Assembly: GCA_001770815.1 (NCBI GenBank)
Contig: MESD01000193.1
Coordinates: 18,743 to 82,742 of the forward strand
Direction of reading: 5' to 3'
Origin: Burkholderiales bacterium RIFCSPHIGHO2_12_FULL_69_20
Lineage (GTDB): Bacteria > Pseudomonadota > Gammaproteobacteria > Burkholderiales > Burkholderiaceae_C
DNA length: 64,000 nt
Within the stretch, counting starts at the first letter, position 1, and every line of letters begins with the position of its first letter. The notes under the pieces were generated by a model. It did no database searches, was not told the origin of the DNA, and saw only the letters and a list, made by a program, of their open reading frames with translations. Both the position numbers and the translations under genes were made by a program. Of this stretch, positions 1 through 10,700 are shown in pieces.

Positions 1-681
1 GGCGGTGTTCGACATCACCAGCGGCGTGACCTGCCCTGCCGCCTCGAAGCCCACCGAGACCCGGTCGCAGCGCAGGCGCTGCGCCAGCTCGTTGGCCACC
101 GCCAGCGCCGACGGCTGCAGCTGCGGGTGCTGCATCGCCGTGGCCATGGCCTCGTTGAACAGCGCGGTGCGCGCCAGCTCGGCCTCGCGTGCGGCCAGCG
201 CCTGCTGACGGAAATGGTCGGTCAGCCAGGCCGCTGCCCAATGGATGTCGCGCAGCGCGGTCTGCAGATCGGCCAGTGGCCCCGGGCCGAGGTCGAAGAC
301 CACCGCGCCGCACAGCTCACCGGCCACCTCGATCGGGTAACCGACATGGGCCAAGCCGTCGGCGGCGGGTGGGCCTTCGCCGCCCGGGGCGGCGACCACG
401 CCTTCGCGCGCCTGCAGCGCGGCTTGCGCCACCGGCGACAGGTATTGAAGATCGCGCCGTGCATCGGGCCAGACCGCGGCCACGCTGAAGGCGCCATTGG
501 CGCTCTCGCGGGTGAGCAGCAGCGCGGCGCGCGATCGCTGGATGCGCCCGGCCAGCAGCGCCAGCCAGGCGGCATACAGCTCGGCGGCATCGCCCGGCGC
601 GGTGAAGCGCGCCCAGGCCGCCGACTCGCTGCGCGCACGCTGCTCGTCGGCGATCGAATAAACCGGTGCGGGGTTCTGCAT
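1..681 (-). CDS. GAF-domain protein, 3' end beyond window (possible GAF-HlyD secretion adaptor)
   Basis: An open frame of 227 codons with no stop runs off the left edge. Residues about 25-150 read as a GAF domain: a hydrophobic strand LLLTRESANGAFSVAAVWPD, then GYPIEVAGELCGAVVFDLGPG. A helical linker rich in Ala, Arg and Glu follows. From about 185 a second GAF begins (LAVANELAQRLRCDRVSVGF). No signal peptide is visible. The start at 681 (MQNPAPVYSIADEQ) is the first plausible ATG, though its ribosome site is weak. It lies 65 bases after sapC on the same strand, so it probably belongs to the giant 1 operon. In related giant-adhesin loci, cytoplasmic GAF domains are fused to an HlyD/biotinyl-lipoyl membrane-fusion part; that part would lie outside this window, so the secretion role is inferred from context only. 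A GAF-only sensor is the alternative. Confidence 0.75.
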   Translation of the reverse strand, partial: MQNPAPVYSIADEQRARSESAAWARFTAPGDAAELYAAWLALLAGRIQRSRAALLLTRESANGAFSVAAVWPDARRDLQYLSPVAQAALQAREGVVAAPGGEGPPAADGLAHVGYPIEVAGELCGAVVFDLGPGPLADLQTALRDIHWAAAWLTDHFRQQALAAREAELARTALFNEAMATAMQHPQLQPSALAVANELAQRLRCDRVSVGFEAAGQVTPLVMSNTA

Positions 682-746
682 GGAAGCGGCCGCGATTCAG
701 GGGCGTGTGCCGTGCCGCGGCCCGTGCCGCTGGCACCGGGTCGACG

Positions 747-1523
747 TCACTGCGCGGCGTCTGCCGTGGCGGCAACCGCTGCCGGCACCTCGTCGTCGGC
801 CAGGCTGCCGAGCAGGCGGTCCTTGACGTCGACGAAGTTGCGCATCGAATGCAGCTGCAGGTAGAGCAGTTCCAGCTCGTCGGTGCGCGCCAGGCTGGCC
901 AACGCCTCGCCGCTGAGGGCACGCAGCTTCTCGCGGCTGACGCCGTGGAAGCCGTTCAGCGAGAGCGTCTCGCCCGACGGCGTGGTCACCTGCGCCTGCA
1001 TCGGCTCGAGCAGGCCGAGTTCATGCACCTTGCGGCCGAACTGGCGCGTGCGCTCGAACTGCGCCTGGTACTCCTGCAGGAACTTCAGCACCCGCTCGAC
1101 ATAGGGCGTGGGCTTGGCGTCGTCGCCGAACAGGCGCTCGCCGCGGCCTTCGCGGTTGACGCCGGGGTGCTTCTCGTCGATGCACAGCGTCAGCGTCTTG
1201 CCGTCGCCGCTGCGCGAGAACACGAAGGGGTAGCGGCGGATGAAGGCCGGCACGTACTTGGCCTGCCACTGTCGGTCGGGCGCCAGGTAGAGGTTCTGGT
1301 CACCGCGCACGCCCAGCACCACCGCCGGCGTCACCTCGTCGCCGGCCACGGTGAAGACGATGGCGTACTCGACGGCCGCGCGCAGGAACTCCACCGCCAT
1401 CAGCGGCACCGCGTTGACGCCGGCCGAGAACGCGTAATCACCACTGGGCGCCAGGCTGACATCGGCATGGCGTGTTGCCGAGACCGGCACGGCGGTTTCA
1501 TAGATCAGCAGTTGCTTGCTCAT
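747..1523 (-). CDS. sapC: SapC family protein
   Basis: 258 aa beginning MSKQLLIYETAVPVS and containing the family-typical stretches VPLMAVEFLRAAVEYAIVF, a NLYLAPDRQW region, YVPAFIRRYPFVF and a C-terminal part with FHGVSREKLRALSGEAL. SapC is named from the Campylobacter fetus S-layer locus, whose neighbouring genes encode the type I exporter of the S-layer protein; its own biochemical role is not settled. No signal peptide or membrane segment is seen, so it is probably cytoplasmic. The ATG at 1523 is preferred to the GTG two codons upstream because it overlaps the stop of the 63-aa gene as ATGA and has GAGAG five bases upstream. Its place after a giant repetitive protein fits a helper in secretion or surface assembly (inference). 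Confidence 0.85.
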   Translation of the reverse strand: MSKQLLIYETAVPVSATRHADVSLAPSGDYAFSAGVNAVPLMAVEFLRAAVEYAIVFTVAGDEVTPAVVLGVRGDQNLYLAPDRQWQAKYVPAFIRRYPFVFSRSGDGKTLTLCIDEKHPGVNREGRGERLFGDDAKPTPYVERVLKFLQEYQAQFERTRQFGRKVHELGLLEPMQAQVTTPSGETLSLNGFHGVSREKLRALSGEALASLARTDELELLYLQLHSMRNFVDVKDRLLGSLADDEVPAAVAATADAAQ

Positions 1524-1711
1524 GGGCACTCTCGGATCAGTTCAAGGGAGACAGGCGGTGCGTCGTCGACACATGGCTCAGGGTAGCGGACCGGCAACAG
1601 CGCCGCCTCGGCAAAAACCTGGGCCCGGCATTCGGGGGGTGACATGCGCCAGAAGTACCGGCACACGCGGCGCCCGGCAGGTGGCACCGCGTGAACCAAG
1701 CGGTTCGGCAT
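1520..1711 (-). CDS. 63-aa cysteine-containing protein, translationally coupled to giant 1 and sapC
   Basis: A short ORF fills the whole gap between giant 1 and sapC. Its ATG overlaps the giant 1 stop (TGATG, 1713-1709) and its TGA overlaps the sapC start (ATGA, 1523-1520). Overlaps at both ends are strong evidence that it is translated as part of the operon. The product starts MPNRLVHAVPPAGRR, is basic at the N-terminus and acidic at the C-terminus (PPVSLELIRECP), and has Cys at 17, 28, 47 and 62. It has no signal peptide or membrane helix and I do not recognise a family. A small accessory factor acting with SapC or the exporter is possible, as is a leader whose main role is to couple translation. 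A chance open frame is not excluded at this GC content. Confidence 0.6.
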   Translation of the reverse strand: MPNRLVHAVPPAGRRVCRYFWRMSPPECRAQVFAEAALLPVRYPEPCVDDAPPVSLELIRECP

Positions 1712-4700
1712 CAGCGGCCCACCCCACCGGGCTTGGCCAACAGCCGCGGCGCCACGTCCAGGTGCAGGCGCAACGAGGCGTTGGGGTCCAGCCGCTGCGG
1801 CGTGGCGCCGAGGTGGCTGACGAAGCGGTCCTGCCAGTTCAGGGGCTTGCTGCGCGCCACGGCGACCGGGGCGGTGGTCTCACGCAGCGACTCGGCCGAC
1901 CAGTCGATGCTGAACGCCGGCGCCGCTGCGGACGCCGGTGCCGATGACGATGCTGCCGGCACCTCGATCCAGCCTGACGGATGCAAGGTGTCGACTGCGG
2001 TGCTGCGATGGCCGGCCTGCAGGCTGTTGCCCATCACGCCGTCGCCATGGTCCAGCCCCAGCACATGGCCCAGCTCGTGCGTCAGCACGCTCAGCAGGTC
2101 CATGCGGCCGACAGCCGGGCCGGCCGTGGCGACCAGGCCCTGCGCGCTGCGCGCGAATTCGCGGTCGTCCTGCGGCGTGCGGTCGACGAACCAGCCCCAG
2201 CCGGCGGCATCACGGTCCAGCGTGATCAACCCGCCTTCGGCCTGGCCCAGCGTCAGACCGGGCAGGTCGGCGAAACGCAGCTGCACCGCATCGAGCTGCG
2301 CCAGCTGCGCTGCGCCGGCACCCGCATCGGCCCATTCGTGCCGGGCTTGCGCGACCACCGCCGCCAGCTGCGAGGCCTGCAACGTTGGCGCCGCGCCGAC
2401 CATTGCCACCGGCGCTGCTGCCGCCTGCAGCAACGCCGCGGTCTTGTTCTCGGGATGGGCCTGGTGGTTGCCGTTGTGCAGCTTGCCCGAGACGAACAGC
2501 ACCAGTCGGCCCTGCGGATCACGGATCTCGAACTGAGCGATGTCCGTCTTGCCGGGCTCGCCGTTGTCGGTGAGGGTGAAGCGGATCGTGTAGCCCGCCT
2601 TGTTGTTGAAGCGGCCGACGCCCTCGCCGATCAGCGTGTCGAACGGTGCCGGACGCGGCAGCGGGTCAAGCCGCGGATCGTCGTAGCAGGCCATCGCCGT
2701 GACGGTCTCGAGGTGGAAGTTGTTCTTGTCGAAGTTGACCTCGAGGTTGTTCGGCCCGATGTCGACGTCGCAGTGCAACTCGAAACCATGCGTCACACGC
2801 ATGCCGTCGTCGGTGAAGACGCTGCCGCCACCGGTCATGCGCCCCAGGGTGTGCGCAGGCAGCGCCACCACGAAATGGGCCACGTCGTCGTCACGCACCG
2901 TGGTGCCGGTGATCACGTCCTTGCCGCTCACCTGGGCCACGTTGACGTGGGCCCCCGATGCCGGCGCGGTGTTGTAGACCCCGGCCGAGCTGTAGCGCCA
3001 GGTCTCGCCCGGATCGAGCAGGCCGTCCTTGTCGGTGTCGCCGGCAATGTTCGAGCCGCGCTGCACCGGCACCGGCCTGAAGTCGTCGCCCGGGCTATCG
3101 GTGGCCGCATCGTCGGTGAGGACGATGTCGTTCAGCGCATTCGTGCCGAGGTTGCTGACCAGGAAGGTGTAGGTCGGCACCGTGCCGATGGTCAGGATCA
3201 CCGGGTCGAGCGCGTCGTTGGCATCCTCCTGCACGGTGGGCTGGCTGGGATCGACGGCATTGATGGCCTTGACCACGCGGATACCACTGGTCGCCGTGGT
3301 GGTCGTGCCGAGGTAGTGTGCCAGGTCGTCGTCGGTGTATCGCACGCCGCTGTCGTCCACCGTGATCAGGCTGACGGTGTTGGCCTGCTGGCCGGGCAAC
3401 GCCGCGGTGGGCGCATCTATCACGCTGGCCGAGGTGAACAGCCACACCTCGTCGGGATCGAGCCGCCCGTCGGGGTGGGTGTCGCCACTGACGTACACCG
3501 GCGAGAAGCCGTCGGAATCGATCAGTTCAACGATGTCGAGCGCGATGCCCGACTGGTTGAAGACCTGGTAGGTCCAGACCGTGGGTGACCCGACCTCGAG
3601 CACCGGCCCGGTCGCCACGTCGGCATCCTCGTAGCGCGTGGGTGCACTGGGATGCTCGGCGTTGATCGCTTTCTCCACCCGCACCGCGCCGGCCTGGCCG
3701 AAGTAGCTGGCGGTGTCGACATCGGTCGCAGTGCGGCCCGTGCGGCCGTCGGTGCCGATGGCGGTGGCCGTGTTGGTGTGCAGGCCGAGTTCGGCTGTGA
3801 CACCACCCGCGCTGGTGCCCACCGAGCTGAAGCGCCAGACCTCGCCGACGTCGAGCAAATTGTCGTGGTCGAGGTCGCCGATGTTGAAGCCGGCGCTGAG
3901 CACCGCGGCCGGGCTGAAGTCGTCGCTGGTCACGCCGGGCGTGCCGGCGTCGTCACGCACCGCGTTCACCACCACCGCGCCGTTGCCGGTGTTGGCCAGC
4001 AGGTAGGTGAAGCTGATCGCCGTGCCCAGGTTCAGCATCACCGGGAACAGCGGCTGGTCGGCATCTTCGGCGGCGGTCGGGTGCAGCGGGTCGACGGCGT
4101 TGATGGCCTTCTCGAGATCGAGGCCCACCACCGCGCCGAACAGGTGGGCCGGGTCGTCGTCGCGCACCAGCGTTTGCGTGCGGGTGTTGGTGCCGCTGGC
4201 GGTGGCGACGTTGGTGTACGCGCCCTCGCCGACCACGCGGCTGGCGCTGTAGAGCCAGGTTTCGTTGCGGTCGAGCCGACCGTTCTTGTTGGAGTCGCCG
4301 GTGTTGTAGACCTGGCCGCCGGCGGTGATGGTGACCGGCGTTGGCACGAAGTCGTCGTCCATGACACCGATCGTGCCGTTGTCGTCGATCAGTGTCACTG
4401 TGGCCAGCGCATCGCTGCCGGTGTTGCGCACCGCGTAGCTGAACACCACCGTCGAGCCGGCGGCCAGCACCACCGGCGTGGCCGGGCTGTTGGCATCCTC
4501 GGCCACGGTGGGGGCCAGCGGCTTGGCGGCGTTGACCGCCTTGAGCACCTGCAGGCCGGCCTGGCTGCCGTAGTGGTGGGCCAGGTCGCTCGCGTTGGCC
4601 GTGGCCACACCGACCGGGTCCTGCACCGTGACCACGCCGTTGTTGACGTACTGGCCTGCCGCCACCGTGCCGCTGGCGCGGTACAGCCACACCTCGTTGG

Positions 4701-7700
4701 CATCGACCAGGTTGTCGCGGTCGATGTCGCCCATATTGAAGGCGCTGCCTGCGGCCAGCACCGCCGTCGGCGTGAAGTCGTCGCTGCTCAGCGCCGGCGT
4801 GCCGGCGTCGTCGCGCACGGTCGACACCGCGAAGGCCGAGATGCCGGTGTTGATGACCTGGTAGGTCCAGACCACCGTGCTGCCCACCGTCAGGATCGGG
4901 CCGGTGGCGAAGTCGGCGTCCTCGTAGGCCGTGGGCGCCAGCGGGTTGGCCGCGTTGACGGCCTTCTCGAGCCGCACGCTCACCGCCGGCGGCGGTGGCG
5001 TCATCACGCCGAGGTAATGGGCCGCATCGTCGTCCTGCACCAGGGTGCCGCTGGACGCGCCCGTGCCGCTCACCCGGGCCAGGTTGGCATAAGCCCCGAT
5101 CACGGCCTGGTAGCTGCCCGCCGAAGTGCCGGCCGACGTGAAGCGCCAGACCTCGCCGAGGTCGAGCAGTTGGTCGCGATCGGCATCGCCGACGTTGAAA
5201 TCGGCACCGCCGACCGTGACCGTGACGGCCGCGGGCGTGAAATCGTCGCCCAGCACGCCGGGCGTGCCGGCATCGTCGACCAGGGTGCCGAGCTGGATCG
5301 CTTCGGCGCCTTGGTTGAACACCTGGTAGGTCCAGGTGATGGGCGTGCCGACCAGCAACGTCGGGCCGGGGGCGCTGTCGGCGTCCTCGGCCACAGTGGG
5401 CTGCATCGGATCGAGCGGATTGATGGCCTTCTCGAGGCGGATCGCCGACGCGGTGATGCCGTTGCCGTTGTAGTGGGCCAGGTCGTCGTCGGTCACCGGG
5501 TTGCCGGCGGCCGAGCTGCCGATCACGCTGGCCAGGTGCCGCTGCGGTCCGGCCTTGGCCTGCAGGCCCGCGGGCGCGGCATACAGCCACAGCTCGCCGA
5601 CCTCCAGCAACTGATCGCCGTCGTCACCGCTGATCAACAGCGGCACGATGTCGTCGCTCGGGTCGGCCGGCGTGCCGGCATCATCAAGCACCTGCACGTC
5701 GCTGATCGCTGAGCCGTCCGGGCTGAGGTTGCTGACCAGGTAGGTCAGCGTCAGCGGCGAGCCGGCTTGCACGCCCAAACCGAACGGCTGGTCGGCGTCT
5801 TCGGTCAGCGTCGGCAGCAGCGGGTTGGCCGCGTTGATCGCGTTCTCGATGCGGATCACTGCCGTGTCAGGCGTGCCGGGCACACCACCGCTGGGCGTGC
5901 TGCCATGCGCGGTCTGAAGCGGCGCCAGCGTGCGGTCGTCTTCCTTGCCGCCGCTGTCGTCGTAGCGGGCGTGGCCGTTGCCCGGCTGCGGGTCGCGCGG
6001 CGCGCCATGCTGCTGATTCCACTCGGGGTCGTGCTGCGTCACCAGGCCGATTTCGCCATGCGGCTCGGTCAGCGACCGGTCGGCGCCACCGGCAGTGGCC
6101 AGGTCGGTGATGAACTGCAGCGTGTGCGGCGCGAGCAGGCGGTTGATCGTCGGCGCGCCGAAGCGGGCGAACGGCACGATGAAGCTGTTGAACTCACCGG
6201 TCCAGTCGAACATGCGGTCGTGGCCGGTGTTGGCGATCAATACGTCCAACCCGCCGCCGCCGTAGGCGAAGTCGCCCGCACCGCCGGTGGTCTGCACCTC
6301 GGTGGCGTCGTCGGGCACGTCGTTGAGCCCGCCGCTGGTGTCGAGGTGGTCGTCGAGCTGGTGGTAGTCGTCGCCCAGGCCGCCGAACAGCCGGTCGTGG
6401 CCGGTGCCGCCGAACAGCGCGTCGTGGCCGCCGTCGCCGAAGATCCAGTCCTTGCCGTCCTCGATCAACACGCCGCGGTCGAAGGCTTCGAAGTTCAGCA
6501 GGAAGCCGTCCACCTTCAGCATCGGCTGGTCGGCGTCGTAGAAGTCGAGCTTGCGGGTGATGGCGTCGTAGACGAACGGCGCCGCGGTGGCCGCGCGCAC
6601 GTCGTCGAAGAACGGCGGCAGCGCCTCGGCGCCCGACAGCGCGTCGTTGCCGTCGCCGCCGTGGATGAAGTCGTCGCCCAGACCGCCGTAGACGGTGTCA
6701 TCGCCACCTTGCTGCTCCCAGGCCAGCAGGTTGACGGTCTTCTTGAGGTAGCCGGTCAGATCGACCACCGCACCGGTGAAGGGGCCGGGCAGTTCGATCA
6801 GGCGCTCGGTGCTGGCGGCGATGCCGTACAGCGGCTCGGCCACGCCGTTGCGGCTGGTGCTGATGCGGCCATCGTCGCCAAGCAGGCCGTCCTCGCCGCT
6901 GCCGCCGAACAGCCGGTCGCTGCCGGTGCCGCCGTAGAGGTCGTCGTCCCAGCCGTCGCCGTAGAGCACGTCGTTGCCGCGCCCGCCATGCACGATGTCG
7001 TCACCGTCCTCGGCCTTGACCAGGTCGTTGCCGCCGATGGCGGCCGCGTCGTTGCCGGGCGTGTAGTCCAGCAGGTCGAAGGTACGCACGACGACGCGCT
7101 GGTTGCCGCGCTGTTCGGTGGCTTGCGGGTTCGCCGGGTCGGAGCCGATGTCGACCGTGGCGTCGTAGGCAAAGGTGAGTGGCTGGCCGTTGGCGCCCAG
7201 CACGCGCAGGATCACCGCGTTGTCGCCGGTGATGACGTCGGCGTCGAAGGCGTGCTCGGCCACCAGGCTGGTGCGTGAATCACCCCCGGTGCCCAGTTCG
7301 TAGCGAGCTATGCGCGTGCCGGCGCCGCCGAAGATGATGTCGGCGCCGTCGGGCCGCAGCTCGGGCGTGGCAAAACCGTACAGACTGGAGCTGCCGCCGA
7401 TGAGGTCGTCCTGGCCCAGGTTGCCGAAGATCACGTCGTTGCCGCCGCCACCCTCGACATAGTCTTCGCCGTCGCTGGCCAGGTTCTCGACCGAGGGCTG
7501 CAGGATCAACGCGCCGCCGCTGCTGACGCTGGCGCCGACCAACGCGCCGAGGATCGAGGCGTCGCCCTGGATGACGTCGTCGCCGAGCTGGCCGAAGATC
7601 TCGTCGTCCTGCGCACCGCCGGCAAGGGTGTCGTCGCCCCAGACACGCAGATCGCGGTTGTCGGCCTGCTGCTCCAGCGCCGCACTGTGGTCGAGCAGGC

Positions 7701-10700
7701 GGATGCGGTATTCGCGGTGCGTGGGCACCGCGGCGGTGGCCGCCTGCGGCAGCACGCCATCCGGGTCGGCATTCAGTGGCCGGCCTTGGGCGTCGACCGA
7801 GACCGTCTGCGAGTGGCCCTCGGTGGCGCCCGGTACTTCGCTGTACAGCGTGGCGCCGGTCAGCGTGGCGAAGCGCACGTCGAGGTTGTCCGGGCGGTAG
7901 TAGATGTCGGCGTTGTCGCCGGCGATCACGTCGTGGCCGGCGCCGCCGTCCAGGCGGTCGTCGCCGTCGAGCGCGCCGACCACGTTGCTGCCGCCGATGA
8001 CGATGTCGTCGTCGTTGCCGCCGAAGACCACGTCGTCGCCCTGCTGGCCCAGCAGCACGTCGCTGCCGTCGTCGCCGTGGATCAGGTCGTCGCCGCTGCC
8101 GGTGTTGGTGGTGGTGTTGATCGCCGTGAAGACCACCGAACGCTGGCCCGCCGGGCGCAGCTCGGGTGCCAGCGGCGGCAGGCTCTCGTTCGAGAGGAAG
8201 AAGCCCCCCACGGCCTGCACCAGGCCCTGGTCGCCGAAGACGAGGTCGTCGCCGCTGCCGGCGTGGACTTCGTCACCGCCGCCACCGCCGAAGATCAGGT
8301 CGCCGGAGGTGCCGCCGAAGATCAGGTCGGCCGCACCGTTGGCGAAAACCTCGCTGGCCGCCGAGTCGATGAAGCCGGTGGTCAGCAGCTTGTCGCTGGC
8401 CGTGTACGGGAATTGCAGGTTCGACGCGTTTGCGGTGGCGTAGCCGAACACCGCCGCGCGCCCCGCCGCCGCGGCGTAGTCAGGGTAGACCGTGCCGCGC
8501 GGCACGACCTGGTTGACGACGCCGTGGTCGCCGAAGATGACATCGGCACCGGCCTCGCCCGACAGCGTGTCCTGGCCCGCGACCATCTGATCGCGCACGG
8601 GGCCGAAGCCCAGCGTGCCGACACCGGCATCGGCCGTCACCATCACCAGGGTGCGGGTGATGGGGTCGACGTTGAAGCCTGAGTCGCCGTAGATCAGGTC
8701 GACCCCGCCACCGCCAAAGATGGAGTCGTCGCCCGAGCCGCCGGCCAGGTGGTCGCCGGCGCCGGTGCCGATGAGGGTGTCGTTGCCCGCACCGCCGTAG
8801 ATGGCGATGCCCAGTATCGTGGCCTCGACATCGGCACCGGTGAACAGCGCGCTGGCGTCGATGACGTCGTTGCCGGCCTGCTGGAACGGGTTGGCGCGCG
8901 GAAAGCGGAACAGATCGTCCGCCGTACCGGCCTGGGGATGGAGCTTGGGACCGAGCACCAGGTTGTCGATGCGGCTGGTCAGGTGGGTGAGGCCGCTGTA
9001 CCAGGTGCCGTCCTGCGAAGTGTCACCGTAGACCACCAGCGGCGAGTGGGCACCCGCGCCGCCGATGACCGTGATCGTGTCGCCGACGATGCTGCTGCCG
9101 CCGGGCGTCAGGCCCAGGTTGCCACCGCCATGCACCGTGGTCAGCGTGCCGTGGTGTGCCGGGCCGCGGTTGGCGTCGCGGCCTTCGTCGGCCGGCACCA
9201 GGGTGCCGGTGATGGTGAGGGTGTCGTTGCCCTCACCCATCAGCAGGTTCAGCACTTCGATGCCGGACCGGCCGGCGGCCGCATCGCCCCAGGTGATGCC
9301 ACCGGGGAAGGTGGCTGGTTCACCGAACGCATTGGCGCCGACCAGCAGGTCGGGCGGCAGGCCGAAGCCGGTGAGCCCGGTGGCGCTCAGCACGCCGACC
9401 TTGTCTTCCTGGCTGGCATCGTCGTAGATGTTCAGCGTGTCGATCTGGTCACGCTCGTCGGGTTGGGTGCCGATCTGCAGCAGCGGCGCGTTGCGCTCGG
9501 CCGGCAGCAGCACGGCCGGCGTCAGCGCGCGCTCGCCCAGCGTGCCACCCACCACCGACAGCGGACCGCCCAGCTTGGTCAGCAGATGCTGCTGCGGCGC
9601 CCACACCTTCTGGGTGGTCGCATCGATGGCCAGGCTGGCCGGGTCGAAGGCCGGATTCGCCGTCACCGTGACGGTCTGCGGGCGGTACCAGTTGGCAGCG
9701 TTGAACACCAGCGACGACGGCGCGGTGAGCACCTGGCCATCGGTGTTGATAGCGACGGTGACATCGGACGCCGGCGCCTGGGTCAGGCGCACGGTGTAGC
9801 TGTCGGCAACCGACTGGTCGCCCGGCGCCGCATCGTCCTTGACCACCCGGGTAGCGCCGTCGCTCTGCAGCACCAGCACGCCCGGCGCGTCGTCGTCGTG
9901 CACGCTGACGGCCAGTTGCGCGCGCTGGCCGTCGTACTGGGCGGCGCCGTTGGTGGCGGTGACGGCCGCATTGACGAAACTGCGCTTGAAGTCCTCGCGG
10001 GTGGCGTCGTCCACCGCCGTGACGGCGATGTCGATGCCGCTGGCCGAGCTGGCGGCGTTGAAGGTGATGCTTGCCAAGCCACCGCCGAGCACGCTGACAC
10101 CGGCACCCGACAAACCGATCTGCAGCGCGTCGTAGCTGAGCATCACCGTCACGGTCTGGCTGCCGGTGAGCAACTGGCCCAGGCGCAGGTTCACGTTGTC
10201 GGCGATGCCGGGCTTGAAGCCGTCGGCATCGGCCTGCAGGCTGCCTTCGAGCACCAAGGTGCCGCCGCCAGTCTGGGTGAGGATCAGCACCGGTGCATCG
10301 TCGTCGAGGATCTTCACCTCGACGTTGCGCACCTTGGCGAAATCAAAGGTGGTCACCGAGGCGGCCTGGTCGTTCGTGGCGCTGCTCAGCGCCTGATCTT
10401 CGGCGATCGCGCGCACGCCGTGGTTGACGGTGACGGTGCGCTCGCCTTCGGCCAGCCCGTCGTCGACGCCGTACACATGCACGGCCTGTTCCTGGTCCCA
10501 GTCGGCGGCGGTGAACTTCAGCACCAGCGCACGGTCAGGGGTGTCGACCACCAACCCGTCGATGGGCACCGGCCGGGTGAAGCTCGACGGCAGGGCCTTG
10601 GACAGCCACAACGCATCGCCGCCGGCGCCCTGCTCCTCGCGGTTCGAGCGCGCGGCAGAGACGGTGACATAGACCACCACACCGTCGGCCGGCTTGGTGG

